This document shows, piece by piece, positions 28,901 to 39,991 of a DNA stretch of 43,724 nucleotides. Source of the stretch: Brevinematales bacterium (GTDB lineage Bacteria > Spirochaetota > Brevinematia > Brevinematales > JAOACQ01). The notes under the pieces were generated by a model. That model was not told the origin of the DNA and did no database searches. It saw only the letters and a program-made list of their open reading frames with translations. The position numbers were made by a program, and so were the translations under genes. Numbering within the stretch: position 1 is the stretch's first letter; each line of letters opens with the position of its first letter. The stretch spans positions 1-43,724 of the forward strand of contig JAGVOW010000002.1 of the NCBI GenBank assembly GCA_020052515.1, written 5' to 3'.

Positions 28901-30009
28901 TTCGAAAAATTGATTTTAAATTGGTAAGAAGCTTTGAAAAGCTAGCGATGAATGGCGACACAAAATCTTTTTCTGTCAACGGCGATGCTTCTCCTCATAA
29001 AATTACTTTTAGCGCTTCTCTATCGCAAACGACGGACCTGCAGCTTTCTGTATTGGATATACTGGATGCTTCAGGGAAAATAGTAAAGCAATTTTCGAAA
29101 GAGAAAGGAATTGACAGGGCTATATTCTGGGATGGCAAGAGTGAAAACGGTGATTTTACTGGAGATGGAATTTATTCCGCGGAAATGCACTGCGAATTCG
29201 CGAGCGGGAATATCGCCTTTGCGGTGATTTCAAATATTGTTTTTGATAAAACCCCGCCGGAAGTCAAGTGGACAGTTTCTCCCGATCTCTTTACCCCGGA
29301 TGGGGACGGTGAAGACGATATCTTGTTTATGAATCTGGCGATCGCGGATTTTTCTGGTGTTAAGGATTGGGAAGCGGCTGTTTACAAGAAAATGGAGAAT
29401 GGAGAATCAGGCGGCGTTTTTAAGAAATTTACAGGCCAGGGCCCCGTTAAGCAATTGATCCAATGGGACGGCACAGGGGATGATAAAGAAGATATGGTAG
29501 AAGCGGTGCAGGATTATACCGCGCAGCTTTCGGTAAATGATACCCTGGGAAATAAAACGAGCCTGTCAAAAGATATTTCCGTAGGCGTATTGGTGGAGAA
29601 AACTCCTGAGGGTTTGAGAATCCGGGTCAGCAGTATCCGCTTTGCCACCGACCGCGCGGATATTACCGCGGAAGGCAAGAAGAACCTGGATAAGGTTATT
29701 TTCATTATCCGTAAAATCTTGTCCGACCGGCAAAAGTACGGCATCACCGATAAATACCGCATTGAGGTAAGCGGCCATACGGACGATGTGCCGGGGCCGA
29801 CCGCGGATTACAACCAGAAACTGTCGGAGAGAAGGGCAAAGTCAGTTTACAATTACCTTGTGGAAAATGACATTGAACAGAAGATACTGACATCTTTAGG
29901 TTATGGGGAAAGCCGGCCTTATAAAATGATCACAGCGGGAATGAGCCGGGAGAAGAAGAATGACTACCGCTCGAGAAATAGAAGGGTGGAGTTTTTTATC
30001 AGGAAATAA
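25939..30009 (+). CDS. Barrel / FlgD-Ig / OmpA fusion protein (mirror copy)
   Basis: Identical protein to 13716-17786. Confidence 0.85.
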   Translation: MFVKSFLKLFLGVIGIFAVVVGFAANQLPASQYIYAGSGVKEFSLGYTGISEMGSIDGTSFNPASLGNAKRMAASLSLGGLGSDSFLLMPAFAYPSDFGVFSINGIFLSSADSNGLKSLLGAGISIAKPITEDLFWGAGIKINSANAFTNSDWQLGLDMGIIKISSSDAKGLGFLDPSFGLVLKNIGKTITLGTNDSFPGLGIGGGVSFYAVKLDGYKLKLLGDVFLPFNPINLALNVGMENNLFDFLKIRLGYSLSSDSFGITGIGPLFAGVGISAKVKFDNTNFKLETLQIKSGNEKLENATDIDLSYGIQNQTFNGKSELAHFINLSVAFGYYDDQKPELKAVPDFSAFSPNFDGTQDEIKLSLRVKDNKLVDGWKVKVLDSNKRIVKTYKSMDKLQIKSLTVQKAIGQIFSRKEQVEIPAELSWNGQDENGVRLPDGEYSYILTAWDDNKNTNETEAGRIIIDTVLPKVEAVPQTLIFSPNGDGVKDEMAFSVKSADIGSGDKIEALVRDVQSNVVRAYSYEGKAPEKIAWDGKDNNGKAVPEGVYSFSIAASDAAGNKTESLIGNIHLVIAYQKAELEANLGGISPNSDGVKDSALFKMKVSDAKGLEKWSLRIMDPAGNIVKELTGAQALPGELAWDGKDKNNKLLPDGNYNYELELFFDSGNHPKTDKKTIRVRTTPPIIAVKSDFLAFSPNGKQSTLTFTQSAQGDDSDILETKIMDNSGNIVYYNKSSRKDFSANFVWNGLDKDLKPLPEGNYVYIIEGSDDLGNKSRKEVKDILLKTGLDKTAVQSDVLAISPENKEANLKAVFTPTATSKEGVVSFIFEIDQNNRVVKSVKSDKWIDRIVWDGKDDVGTPLPDGNYNYTLKVKYNYGDEPLSAKKTIQIKRNAPKLEVKADNPIFSPNGDGNKETITFSQKSENDKADSTEALISDASGKPVRIYRCTGAVPKELTWDGTDEKGNSAAEGNYSYQITSTDIAKNKIVRKIDFKLVRSFEKLAMNGDTKSFSVNGDASPHKITFSASLSQTTDLQLSVLDILDASGKIVKQFSKEKGIDRAIFWDGKSENGDFTGDGIYSAEMHCEFASGNIAFAVISNIVFDKTPPEVKWTVSPDLFTPDGDGEDDILFMNLAIADFSGVKDWEAAVYKKMENGESGGVFKKFTGQGPVKQLIQWDGTGDDKEDMVEAVQDYTAQLSVNDTLGNKTSLSKDISVGVLVEKTPEGLRIRVSSIRFATDRADITAEGKKNLDKVIFIIRKILSDRQKYGITDKYRIEVSGHTDDVPGPTADYNQKLSERRAKSVYNYLVENDIEQKILTSLGYGESRPYKMITAGMSREKKNDYRSRNRRVEFFIRK

Positions 30010-30068
30010 GAACTCACATAGGCGCGGTTAATTAACCGCGCCTATCAAGCGCAGGAGGAGGCCTATAA

Positions 30069-30551
30069 ATGAAAAAGCCAAAAATTTATCTGGATACGTC
30101 TGTTATAAATTTTTTGTTTGCTGATGATGCCCCTGATTTTAAAAGAATAACTATTGATTTCTTTGAAAACTATTTTGTTCACTATGAAGTTTATATTTCT
30201 GATATTGTTCTTCTGGAAATAAATAAAACAAATGATGACGTTAAAAAACAAGAACTTCTTCAAGTTATCGATGATTATCCTTTTATAATTCTCGAAGTTC
30301 AAAGAGACAAACGGATTCTCCACCTTTCCGAATTGTATATCAAAGAAAAAGTTATTCCGGAGAAAAAAACAGAAGACGCCAAGCATATTGCTATTTGTAC
30401 TGTTTTTGAATTGGATATATTGTTATCATGGAATTTTAAACATCTTGCTAATATTCATAAAGAAGCGTTTATAAACGCAATCAATGAAAAAGAAGGGTAT
30501 TGGAAAAAATTAAATTTAATGAGTCCATTGGAGGCGCTTTATGAAGACTAA
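30069..30551 (+). CDS. PIN domain toxin (mirror copy)
   Basis: Identical protein to 13174-13656. Confidence 0.85.
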   Translation: MKKPKIYLDTSVINFLFADDAPDFKRITIDFFENYFVHYEVYISDIVLLEINKTNDDVKKQELLQVIDDYPFIILEVQRDKRILHLSELYIKEKVIPEKKTEDAKHIAICTVFELDILLSWNFKHLANIHKEAFINAINEKEGYWKKLNLMSPLEALYED

Positions 30552-30711
30552 AAGTTTTGTTTCTAAATCGTTAAAAGAAATCTGGGAGATTAAAGACAGA
30601 ATTTACCAGGAAACTAAAAAAATGAATTCACAAGAATACGATTATTATCTGGATAGTAATACTCGCGAATTAAAAAATAGATACAAAAATAAAATCAAAA
30701 AAAACATCTAA
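30541..30711 (+). CDS. 56-aa candidate antitoxin (mirror copy)
   Basis: ATG 30541 to TAA 30711, overlapping the PIN ORF end. Confidence 0.7.
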   Translation: MKTKSFVSKSLKEIWEIKDRIYQETKKMNSQEYDYYLDSNTRELKNRYKNKIKKNI

Positions 30712-30730
30712 CTTCAACAGGAGGAAAAAT

Positions 30731-30943
30731 ATGTCTGAAAACAATGACTTATGTACAAAAAGGGGGAAAAACATGAATAACAATGGGTTTATGGGCGGAG
30801 TTTATTTTATGACCATCGTGGGCGCGGCGATTTATTTTATCCAGCATTCAACCTCATTCTGGGGCGGCGTGCTTGGCCTTCTTAAGGCGCTGATATGGCC
30901 TCTGCTTGTCATTTACAAGGCGCTGGAACTTCTGAAGATGTAA
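30731..30943 (+). CDS. Small hydrophobic protein (mirror copy)
   Basis: Identical protein to 12782-12994. Confidence 0.65.
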   Translation: MSENNDLCTKRGKNMNNNGFMGGVYFMTIVGAAIYFIQHSTSFWGGVLGLLKALIWPLLVIYKALELLKM

Positions 30944-31046
30944 AAATGGCTGCTAATAGCTATTAGCTGATAGGCGCGGTTAATTAACCGCGCCTATCAA
31001 GCGCGGAGAAGAGAAAAAACATTGAAATGAAAATCAAGGGGGGAAA

Positions 31047-31550
31047 ATGAAGATTTCAAAAAGAGCTTTTGCGTTTTTTGCCTTAGCTTCTGTTTTTGTC
31101 TTATTGTCCGTCACATTGTTCGCTGAAGTTTTTAGGACCGCGAATTCAAAAACAAATATCTGTATTCTTACCTATGAAACGGCGTTTAAGAAAAATCTTA
31201 CGGCTGTTCTCATTCAAGATTTCAAGGCTAAAGGAATGAACGTTACGGTGGATACGGTTTCCAATGGCTCAAATTATAAAGCCTCTGACTATAACGCTGT
31301 TATTTTATTGTCGGCTGTGCAGGCGTTTGGTCCCTTGCCGAAAACAACGGAATACATTATCAAGAATAAATATTCCAGCAATATTATTTACTTTTCTACT
31401 TACTCGATGTTTAACCTTCCTTATGGTTTTTCGCTGGACAAGAAAAAAATTGACGCGGTTACTTCAGCCTCTGTCAGTAGTGATAAAAAAGTACTGGAAG
31501 AGGCGAAAAATAAAATTGTTGAAAGGGCCATGAAAGTTTTAAACAAATAA
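31047..31550 (+). CDS. Secreted hypothetical protein (mirror copy)
   Basis: Identical protein to 12175-12678. Confidence 0.6.
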   Translation: MKISKRAFAFFALASVFVLLSVTLFAEVFRTANSKTNICILTYETAFKKNLTAVLIQDFKAKGMNVTVDTVSNGSNYKASDYNAVILLSAVQAFGPLPKTTEYIIKNKYSSNIIYFSTYSMFNLPYGFSLDKKKIDAVTSASVSSDKKVLEEAKNKIVERAMKVLNK

Positions 31551-31629
31551 AGGGGGTTAAGAAATTTGACACAGGGGTAAATAAATGATATATTTTTTAA
31601 AAAGAGATTTCATTTACGAGGTAAAAAAC

Positions 31630-31835
31630 ATGGATGCTGTGGTGAGCCTGACATTTCCCGAAGAGATTCTTCTCTCTTTGCGTGAAACAGAAGATGATTT
31701 TAAAGAGAGCTAAAAAGAATTGCCGCTTTAACTTATTATAAGGAAAAGAAGCTTTCATTGGGGCAATGCGCCGCTTTGGCGGAATCCACAGAAGAAGAAT
31801 TAAGAAAAGATTTTTCGAATGCAAGTAATTGTTGA
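31630..31835 (+). pseudogene. Frameshifted UPF0175-type antitoxin (mirror copy)
   Basis: Frame A 31630-31713 and frame B 31710-31835. Confidence 0.75.
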
Positions 31836-32214
31836 TTCCAGCCCGATTATTTCCTTAGCTTCTGTTAATCAGCTTCATTTACTGGAAAAGTTATATCAAA
31901 AAGTCATTATTCCAAAAGCTGTCTATGATGAAATTTATTTTAAAGAACATTCTAATATTATTTCCTCAGCGATCGATGGAGAGAAATATATTGAAGTAAA
32001 AAATGTAAAAAACATTGAAGCCGAAAATCTTTTTTCAACAGCCCTTCATAAGGGGGAAGTCGAAGTAATGATTCTTTATCGGGAACTTCAAGCGGACTTA
32101 TGTATCATAGACGATTACCTGGCTAGAAAATACGCTCAACCATTAAAAATAAAAGTGACGGGCACAATAGGAATCTTAATGGCCTCCAAAGAAAAAGGTT
32201 TTATAAAAGAATAA
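31819..32214 (+). CDS. DUF3368-type toxin (mirror copy)
   Basis: Identical protein to 11511-11906. Confidence 0.85.
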   Translation: MQVIVDSSPIISLASVNQLHLLEKLYQKVIIPKAVYDEIYFKEHSNIISSAIDGEKYIEVKNVKNIEAENLFSTALHKGEVEVMILYRELQADLCIIDDYLARKYAQPLKIKVTGTIGILMASKEKGFIKE

Positions 32215-32217
32215 TAT

Positions 32218-35067
32218 TTGAAGAGGAAAACGGAGTTTATGCACGAAAAGATAATCATCAAGGGCGCGAAAGAGCACAATCTCAAGAATGTCAATGTAGA
32301 GATCCCTCGCAATAAACTGGTGGTTTTTACCGGGGTTTCTGGAAGCGGAAAGTCATCGCTGGCTTTTGACACGATTTACGCGGAAGGGGAGAGGCGCTAC
32401 CTGGAATCGCTTTCCACCTACGCGCGCCAATTTCTCGGGAATATGCAGAAGCCCAATGTGGAATTTATTGAAGGGCTTTCACCGGCCATTTCCATTCAAC
32501 AGCAGGGCGTGCACGGCAACCCCCGTTCGATTGTGGGAACAGTGACGGAGATTTATGACTACTTCCGGCTTCTGTGGGGGACTATCGGCACACCGACCTG
32601 CCCTGTCTGCGGCAAAAAGCTTGTGTCTACAACGGTGGATGAGATTGTGGATTCTCTTATGACGATGCCGCCGAAGACAAAATTTATGGTAATGGCCCCC
32701 GCGGTTCGCGGCAAAAAAGGCACTCATGCGGATGTTCTGGAGAATCTGAGAAAGGAAGGCCTGGGCCGGGTGCGTATTGACGGCGAAATGAAAGAATTAA
32801 GCGAAGAGATAAAATTGGAAAAGAATATCAAGCATAACATTGATATTGTTGTAGACCGGCTGGTCATGGATCAAAAAGAGAAGAGCCGTATTGCCGGCTC
32901 AGTAGAAACAGCCTTTCATTACGGCAATAGCCTCCTTTCAATTTATTGGCCGGATACAAATGAAGAAAAAATCTTTTCGCAGAAATACTACTGCGCGGAG
33001 CACAATGTCAGCTTTGAGGAAATTGAACCGAGAATGTTTTCCTTCAACGCGCCTTACGGGGCCTGTCCTGAGTGCAGCGGATTAGGCGAAAAACTGGAAT
33101 TCGACGAGGAATTGCTGGTTGATTTTGAATTAAGTATTCATTCAGGAGCGCTGAAAAGCCATCCGCCCAGCCAGGCGCATTGGGGGTCTTTTCTGAAGGC
33201 GCTTTCCAAAAAGCACAAATTCTCTTTAGATACGCCTTACCGTGATCTGCCAAAAGAGATACGGAAGATTATTATGTATGGCGACTCTGAAAAAATTGAT
33301 ATCCATTACCAGAGTGAGCGGTTCAATTTTGAGACGAGCGCTTCTTACGAGGGCGTGATTCCCAATCTGAAAAGGCGCTATTTTGAAACACAGTCCCCCG
33401 GCATGCGGGAGTGGCTGGAACAATATATGAAGTCCATCGACTGCCCGCTTTGCCATGGAGAGCGGCTCAAGCAGGAAAGCCTTGCTGTAAAGGTGGACGG
33501 CAAAAGCATTATGGAAGTCACCCGGATGAATGTGCATGAGAGCTTTCAGTTTTTTGAGTCTTTGCCGCCAAAGCTTTCTGAAAGTGAAAAAATGATCGCC
33601 GAAAGAGTCCTCAATGAAATTAATAAGCGCCTGAAATTTATTCTGGATGTGGGCCTGGATTACCTGACTCTGAACCGCAAGGTCAGCACCATCTCCGGCG
33701 GGGAGTTTCAGCGCATCCGATTGGCTACACAGATTGGCTCCGGGCTCATGGGCGTTTTGTATGTCCTGGATGAACCCACTATCGGGCTTCATTCCCGGGA
33801 TACGGACAAGCTGATCCGTACGCTGGAAAAACTGCGGGATTCCGGCAATACAGTTATTGTCGTCGAACATGATGAGGAAACCATTGCCCGTGCGGATTGG
33901 ATTGTTGATATTGGGCCGGGAGCCGGAATTTATGGCGGTACTGTAGTCGCGGAAGGGACTTTTGAAGAAATAAAAAAGAATAAAAATTCTCTTACCGGGA
34001 AATATTTGTCCGGTTTGCTTTGCGTTGATATTCCCGCTGAAAGAAAAGAAGGCAATGGAAAATTCATAGAAGTATCAGGCGCATCAGAGCACAATCTCAA
34101 GAATATTACCGTAAAATTTCCGCTGGGTAAATTTACCGCTGTGACAGGCGTGAGCGGAAGCGGCAAGTCCACACTGGTAAATGATATTCTCTACAACGCT
34201 GTCAGCAAAGCGATCTACCATTCCAGGACCGAACCGGGAAAGCATAAAGCGATCAAAGGCATTGAAAATATTGATAAAATTATTGATATTGACCAGAGTC
34301 CCATCGGGCGTACCCCGAGAAGCAACCCGGCGACTTACACGGGCGTCTTTACGGAGGTCCGCGATCTTTTTACCAATCTGCCGGAAGCCAAAGCCCGAGG
34401 CTACAAAGCCGGCCGGTTTTCCTTCAATGTAAAGGGCGGACGCTGCGAAGCCTGCGAAGGTGACGGCGTGATCAAAGTCGAAATGCACTTTCTGCCCGAC
34501 GTTTACCTCGCATGCGATGTCTGCAAAGGTAAGCGCTACAACCGCGAAACGCTGGAAGTTCAGTTTAAAGGAAAATCTATTGCGGATATACTGGAGCTCA
34601 CTGTGGATGAAGCCCTGGAATTCTTCGAAAAAATTCCGATGATCAGAAGAAAGATGGAAGTCCTGCAGAATGTGGGCCTGGGCTATATCCATTTAGGCCA
34701 ATCCGCTACGACTCTTTCCGGCGGCGAGGCTCAAAGGATCAAGCTGGCAAAAGAGCTTTCCAAAATCGGCACAGGCAATACTCTTTATATTCTGGATGAG
34801 CCGACGGTAGGACTTCATTTTGACGACGTGAAGAAACTCATCCATGTGCTGCAGACATTGGTAGAGAAGGGCAATTCTGTCATTGTTATTGAGCATAATA
34901 TGGACATGATCAAGGTGGCGGATTGGATTATTGACCTGGGGCCGGAAGGCGGCGACAAAGGCGGAAAAGTCCTTTTTGAAGGTACGCCGGAAGGGCTTTT
35001 AAGGGATAAGAAGTCTTATACGGCGGAGTATTTGCACAAGTACCTGGAGTCGATGCAGAGGTGCTGA
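32218..35067 (+). CDS. uvrA: Excinuclease ABC subunit A (mirror copy)
   Basis: Identical protein to 8658-11507; likely ATG start 32239. Confidence 0.96.
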   Translation: MKRKTEFMHEKIIIKGAKEHNLKNVNVEIPRNKLVVFTGVSGSGKSSLAFDTIYAEGERRYLESLSTYARQFLGNMQKPNVEFIEGLSPAISIQQQGVHGNPRSIVGTVTEIYDYFRLLWGTIGTPTCPVCGKKLVSTTVDEIVDSLMTMPPKTKFMVMAPAVRGKKGTHADVLENLRKEGLGRVRIDGEMKELSEEIKLEKNIKHNIDIVVDRLVMDQKEKSRIAGSVETAFHYGNSLLSIYWPDTNEEKIFSQKYYCAEHNVSFEEIEPRMFSFNAPYGACPECSGLGEKLEFDEELLVDFELSIHSGALKSHPPSQAHWGSFLKALSKKHKFSLDTPYRDLPKEIRKIIMYGDSEKIDIHYQSERFNFETSASYEGVIPNLKRRYFETQSPGMREWLEQYMKSIDCPLCHGERLKQESLAVKVDGKSIMEVTRMNVHESFQFFESLPPKLSESEKMIAERVLNEINKRLKFILDVGLDYLTLNRKVSTISGGEFQRIRLATQIGSGLMGVLYVLDEPTIGLHSRDTDKLIRTLEKLRDSGNTVIVVEHDEETIARADWIVDIGPGAGIYGGTVVAEGTFEEIKKNKNSLTGKYLSGLLCVDIPAERKEGNGKFIEVSGASEHNLKNITVKFPLGKFTAVTGVSGSGKSTLVNDILYNAVSKAIYHSRTEPGKHKAIKGIENIDKIIDIDQSPIGRTPRSNPATYTGVFTEVRDLFTNLPEAKARGYKAGRFSFNVKGGRCEACEGDGVIKVEMHFLPDVYLACDVCKGKRYNRETLEVQFKGKSIADILELTVDEALEFFEKIPMIRRKMEVLQNVGLGYIHLGQSATTLSGGEAQRIKLAKELSKIGTGNTLYILDEPTVGLHFDDVKKLIHVLQTLVEKGNSVIVIEHNMDMIKVADWIIDLGPEGGDKGGKVLFEGTPEGLLRDKKSYTAEYLHKYLESMQRC

Positions 35068-35187
35068 TTACCCAACCACCCCCTAGCCCCTCCTTATTAA
35101 GGAGGGGAGTTAGTTTAGACGTATTACTTTTTTATATTGACTTACATTAACATTCGTGTTATACTTTCCGAAGAAGGAGGAATCGTT

Positions 35188-35439
35188 ATGAATACGGCTA
35201 TTGTAACCATGAAGGGCCAGATCGTGATTCCATCGAAGATCAGAAGAAAGCACCATATTAAGAAAGGAACAAAGTTAAACATAGTGGATAGAGAGGATCA
35301 GATTATTCTTCAGCCTTTAACTAGCGAATATTTTGAAAAGATGGCGGGTATTTTGAAAACAAAGGGAAAGTTGACGAAGGCTATTCTTAAAGAACGTTCA
35401 AACGAAAGAGAAATTGAGGATGAAAAATGGTCAAAATAA
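35188..35439 (+). CDS. vapB: AbrB/MazE-like antitoxin (mirror copy)
   Basis: Mirror of 8286-8537. Confidence 0.85.
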   Translation: MNTAIVTMKGQIVIPSKIRRKHHIKKGTKLNIVDREDQIILQPLTSEYFEKMAGILKTKGKLTKAILKERSNEREIEDEKWSK

Positions 35440-35825
35440 TTGATGCTTGTGCTTTGATGGCTTATCTTGAAAAAGAAGAAGGCTATGAAAAGGTAAAAAA
35501 TTTATTTATTAAAGCCGCAGAGGGAGATAGCGATTTGCTTATGACTACGATTAATCTTGGCGAAGTTCTTTATGTGCTGTTACGGGAATACGGCCAGGAA
35601 GAAACCGCAAAGATATTAAAAGTAATAGAGACTTTTCCTATAGAGTTTATTTCTGTTGATTTAGAAATTACCAAACAAGCAGCGATTTACAAAGCGCACA
35701 AAAAGATGTCTTATGCTGATTGCTTTGCCGCCGCTCTTGCGAAGTTAAAAAAGGGAGAATTGGTTACCAGCGACAAAGAGCTAAAAGAGGTCGAAGAAGA
35801 GATAAAAATCTTCTGGATTCGATAG
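35427..35825 (+). CDS. vapC: VapC toxin (mirror copy)
   Basis: Identical protein to 7900-8298. Confidence 0.88.
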   Translation: MVKIIDACALMAYLEKEEGYEKVKNLFIKAAEGDSDLLMTTINLGEVLYVLLREYGQEETAKILKVIETFPIEFISVDLEITKQAAIYKAHKKMSYADCFAAALAKLKKGELVTSDKELKEVEEEIKIFWIR

Positions 35826-35943
35826 TCTCTTTTTTGACTGCCTGAACGAAAGGCTTTTTTTGCAAAAAAAACAAAACTGTTTTAAAATCTTAGCCAATGG
35901 GTTGTGTGAACGTGTTGAAGCCTGTAATGGAGGATGAGAATTT

Positions 35944-37413
35944 ATGAGCATGACAAACGCATCGGTTGAAAGTAAGCTGTTTGAATCTATTTATCCAAAA
36001 GGCTATCAGCCTTACCGCATTAAATGGTTTGATATTGTGATTGCTTTTATTATTACTTTGATTGTCCTCTTCGTTTTTATCAAGACGCAGGCTCCCAGCG
36101 TGATCGCGGGAGACAGCGGGGAATTGACGACCGAAGTTTACAATATGGGAGCGTGTCATCCGCCTGGATATCCGCTTTACGGTATTATTGGAAAGCTTTT
36201 TACTTTTTTACCCATAGGCGACATTGCTTACCGGGTCAATGTTTATGTGGCTTTTAGCGGTGCCTTTGCGATTTTCTTTTTCTTTCTGTTTATGTTGAAA
36301 CTTTTGGGGCTCAACCGGGATGAAGGGAAAATATCCTTGTTTGTCCATCTTCCCGCTATCGCGGCGGCTTTTGTTTTTGCTTTTTCTTATGATTTCTGGA
36401 GCCAATCCTCCGGGAGCGGGAAATTTTATCCTCTGAATACCCTGTTGGTAGCGGCCTTGCTTTTGGTAATGATACGATGGTACGAAGAAATCATTGCTTT
36501 TCGAAATGAGGGTAAGCTTCATTTCGCGCAGAGGATGACTATATTGCTGGGATTTATGATGGGGCTTTCCCTTACAGTGCATCAATTGCCCTTGTGGTTT
36601 ATAGTCGCTTATGCATTGATTCTTCTGCCGGCGGCAATGTTTATTGTTGTTTCTGACAGAAATGAGAAATTTAAGCAGGAATTAAAACAGAGAAGCACGG
36701 TGGTTATCCTGTTTCTCATCGCAGGAGCGGTAAGCGTTTATTTGTTTTTGAAGCAGGGCTATTTTAATCCCCTCATTCTCAAGGAAAATGTTCCCGCTAT
36801 TTTATTCTCTATTTTTCTACTTCCTGTTTCCCTGACGGTTTATACTATTTCCGTCAAGCTTCTAAAAACAGAGGAAAATTGGGTAGACCAGTTTTTTGAA
36901 ACCTTTATGATGGGAATCTGGATGTTTATTTTTGCCATGACTCTTTATCTTTACCTGGTGGTTAGGGCAAAGGCTTTAGCGCCTCTTCCGGATCCAAAAC
37001 CCTTAAGCTGGGGAGATACGCAGACATTGGATGTCCTTTTTAATCATATGATGCGTAAGCAATACGGAATGGGCGGCGGCAGTGAGTTCAATAATCTGGC
37101 GGGGCAGATTTACACGGTATTTATGGTGACTGTGAAGCAGTTTACATGGATCCACATGCTTGTAGCGGGAATAGGGATAGTTTACCTTTTCTTCAAAGAA
37201 AAGATATGGGCGCTTTATACACTGGGAGCTATTGTTATTTCTTACTTATTGCTCATTAAGTTTATTAATTTTGAGCTGGATGCCAGGACAGTTTCTATTC
37301 AAAAACAATATTTTTCCCAGCTTCATATGCTAGTCGCTCTTTATATCGCTTTTGGGTTCCAATTCTTTCTTGACCTCAGCAGCAAGAAAATTTCCTTTAA
37401 ACGAAGTACATAG
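35944..37413 (+). CDS. DUF2723 membrane protein (mirror copy)
   Basis: Identical protein to 6312-7781. Confidence 0.88.
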   Translation: MSMTNASVESKLFESIYPKGYQPYRIKWFDIVIAFIITLIVLFVFIKTQAPSVIAGDSGELTTEVYNMGACHPPGYPLYGIIGKLFTFLPIGDIAYRVNVYVAFSGAFAIFFFFLFMLKLLGLNRDEGKISLFVHLPAIAAAFVFAFSYDFWSQSSGSGKFYPLNTLLVAALLLVMIRWYEEIIAFRNEGKLHFAQRMTILLGFMMGLSLTVHQLPLWFIVAYALILLPAAMFIVVSDRNEKFKQELKQRSTVVILFLIAGAVSVYLFLKQGYFNPLILKENVPAILFSIFLLPVSLTVYTISVKLLKTEENWVDQFFETFMMGIWMFIFAMTLYLYLVVRAKALAPLPDPKPLSWGDTQTLDVLFNHMMRKQYGMGGGSEFNNLAGQIYTVFMVTVKQFTWIHMLVAGIGIVYLFFKEKIWALYTLGAIVISYLLLIKFINFELDARTVSIQKQYFSQLHMLVALYIAFGFQFFLDLSSKKISFKRST

Positions 37414-37463
37414 ACAAACCCCCTACCCCCCTTTAAGGGGGTTAGGGGGTTCCAGGAGCAACT

Positions 37464-38765
37464 ATGCCCGCTCAGGAAGGCGCGCGAATTTACAATCTTT
37501 TTCCCCGCCTTGTGGGGAGAATGCAGGATTGGAATAGCCATTTTGATCGAATCAAAGCTATGGGTTTTAATTGGATTTACATCAATCCTTTTCATTATCC
37601 GGGATTTTCAGGAAGCCTTTACGCGCCGAAGGATTATTATGCTTTTAATCCGCTTTTCATGGATGAGTCTTCCGTGCTTTCCCCTATGAAACAAATGGAA
37701 GCCATGCTTTCCGAAGCGCATAAAAGGGGACTCAAAGTAATGATGGATCTGGTGATCAATCACACGGCAAAGGATCATCCCTTTACCGAAGAGCACCCTA
37801 ACTGGTATAAAAAAAACGAAAAAGGCGGGATCAAAAGCCCCGGCGCATGGGACAATGGACAATGGATAGAGTGGGGCGACCTGGCTGAAGTGGATAATGA
37901 GAATTCACCGGATAAATATAGTATCTGGGAGTACTGGAAAAACCTGGTAATTTTTTACATTGAGAAGGGTTTTGATGGCTTCCGGGCCGACGCGGCTTAT
38001 CAAGTGCCGGCGGAACTCTGGGTTTATTTGATCCAGGCGGCTAAAAAAAAGAGGAAAGACAGCGTCTTTTTCGCGGAGAGCCTGGGATGCAATATTGAGC
38101 AGACATTAGCGCTGGCAAAAGCAGGTTTTGATTTTATTTTTAACAGCGCCAAGTGGTGGGACATGGAAGCCCCCTGGCTTCTGGAACAATACAACCAAAC
38201 CAAAAAAGTGGTCTCTTCCATTGCTTTTCCTGAGTCGCATGACACCATACGCCTTTCGGAAGAGCTGAAGAACAATCAGGAAGGAGTAAAGCAAAAAACT
38301 ATTTTTACCGCTTTTTTTTCATCCGGCTGGATGATGCCTATCGGCTTTGAATACGGATTTCAGAAAAAGCTGGATGTGGTCAAGATGCTGCCTTCTGACT
38401 GGGAAAGCGTGAATTATGATTTAACCGCTTTTATCAAAAGGGTGAATGAAACAAAAAAAAGACACTCTATTTTTAACGAAGAAAGCGACAATGAAATCTG
38501 GAAGCAGAACAATCCCCTTGCCCTTGCTTTTTTGAAAACATCCAGGAATAAAAAGGAGAAGGCGCTTTTTCTATTCAATCGGGACTGGAAACAATCCCAG
38601 AGCTTTATCTTTCCTGCTTTAGCTGATGTTTTTGGTAAAAACGCGGCGTTCTTTGATATTTCTATGGATCTGGAATCATCCTCACCTATAAATTCAGCTT
38701 ACCCTTATGAATGCTTGTTGCCTCCCTGCGGAGTGAAAATTTTGATCGCGGGAAGCCCTTTTTGA
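37464..38765 (+). CDS. GH13 alpha-amylase family protein (mirror copy)
   Basis: Identical protein to 4960-6261. Confidence 0.88.
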   Translation: MPAQEGARIYNLFPRLVGRMQDWNSHFDRIKAMGFNWIYINPFHYPGFSGSLYAPKDYYAFNPLFMDESSVLSPMKQMEAMLSEAHKRGLKVMMDLVINHTAKDHPFTEEHPNWYKKNEKGGIKSPGAWDNGQWIEWGDLAEVDNENSPDKYSIWEYWKNLVIFYIEKGFDGFRADAAYQVPAELWVYLIQAAKKKRKDSVFFAESLGCNIEQTLALAKAGFDFIFNSAKWWDMEAPWLLEQYNQTKKVVSSIAFPESHDTIRLSEELKNNQEGVKQKTIFTAFFSSGWMMPIGFEYGFQKKLDVVKMLPSDWESVNYDLTAFIKRVNETKKRHSIFNEESDNEIWKQNNPLALAFLKTSRNKKEKALFLFNRDWKQSQSFIFPALADVFGKNAAFFDISMDLESSSPINSAYPYECLLPPCGVKILIAGSPF

Positions 38766-39991
38766 AACAAGGCATGAAGGTGTCGCTTTCCATTGTTATG
38801 TTTCTACAGCTTTTTGTGCCGGGCGCGACAATGCCGGTTATGAGCTTGTATTTAAAGGATTACCTGCATTTCAGCGGCGCCCAAATTGGAATTATCCTGA
38901 GCATGTCTTCCATTGCCGCTTTTGTTTCCCCCCTTATCGGCGCTTTTATCGCGGACAGGGTTTTAAGCGCCGAAAAGCTTCTTGGGTTTTTGCATCTATT
39001 CTCCGCGGTAATCATTATTTTATTTTCTTTTCAGAAAGATTTTTTGCCGGTTCTTTTTGTTTACATGGCTTATTCACTTACATTTGGGCCGACTATGGCT
39101 CTGGCAAATGCGGTTACTTTTCATCACTTGCCGGACAATCGGAATCATTTCGGTAGGATACGCGTTTGGGGCACCATCGGCTGGATAGCCGCCGCATGGG
39201 TGTTTGGCCTGCTCTGGCTGAGAAATAACGGCGGGGTTTCTTCTCACTTGCCGGATATTTTTAAGATTTCCGCTGTTTCTTCGCTCCTATTGGGTTTTTA
39301 TGTCTGGACAATTCCTTCCAGCTATGATGGGCGGAAAGAAAAGCCGAGTTTTATTCCTGTTGAGTCGCTCAAAGTTTTAATCCGGCCGGAAATTTTGATT
39401 TTATCGCTGTTCGGATTTTTTATTTCTTTTGTGGACCGCTTTTATTTCTTTGGAGGAGCCCCGTTCCTGAAACAGCTTGGCTTCAGCGAACAATCGATCC
39501 TGCCTGTCTTAAGCATCGGCCAGATTCCGGAGATATTTGCTATGAGCCTTTTGGGGTTTTCTTTATCCCGCTTCGGTTTTAAAAAAGTCTTTCTGTTGGG
39601 TGTTTTCCTGGAAGTATTTCGTTTTGCCGTTTTTGCCCTTGGAGGCCCGCCTTTTCTTCTGATTGCAGCGATCAGCGTCCATGGCTTGACTTATACCTTC
39701 TTCTTTACAGCCCTATTCATTTATCTGGACAGCCATTGCGATAAGCGCTCCCGGGCAGGGGTTCAGCAGCTTTTTTGTTTAATTACAGGAGGCCTGGCCG
39801 GATTCCTGGGGAATTTTTGCGCAGGTAGAATGATGGATGTTTCGGGCGCTATACAGAATGGGATAAGAATGAACAGCTATTCCATTTTCTGGGGAACTCC
39901 CGCGCTTTTGTCTCTTGTGGTCTTTGTAGGGATTTTAGTTTTTTTCAGAATAGAGAGGGAAGTTATTTCTGCCTCAAGGCAAAATAACTGA
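38711..39991 (+). CDS. MFS transporter (mirror copy)
   Basis: Identical protein to 3734-5014. Confidence 0.85.
   Translation: MLVASLRSENFDRGKPFLKQGMKVSLSIVMFLQLFVPGATMPVMSLYLKDYLHFSGAQIGIILSMSSIAAFVSPLIGAFIADRVLSAEKLLGFLHLFSAVIIILFSFQKDFLPVLFVYMAYSLTFGPTMALANAVTFHHLPDNRNHFGRIRVWGTIGWIAAAWVFGLLWLRNNGGVSSHLPDIFKISAVSSLLLGFYVWTIPSSYDGRKEKPSFIPVESLKVLIRPEILILSLFGFFISFVDRFYFFGGAPFLKQLGFSEQSILPVLSIGQIPEIFAMSLLGFSLSRFGFKKVFLLGVFLEVFRFAVFALGGPPFLLIAAISVHGLTYTFFFTALFIYLDSHCDKRSRAGVQQLFCLITGGLAGFLGNFCAGRMMDVSGAIQNGIRMNSYSIFWGTPALLSLVVFVGILVFFRIEREVISASRQNN

Noticed and set aside
37352-37537. 61-aa ORF spanning the C/G-rich repeat (mirror 6188-6373)
   Set aside because: Reads through the repeat and overlaps the DUF2723 3' end and GH13 5' end out of frame; spurious.
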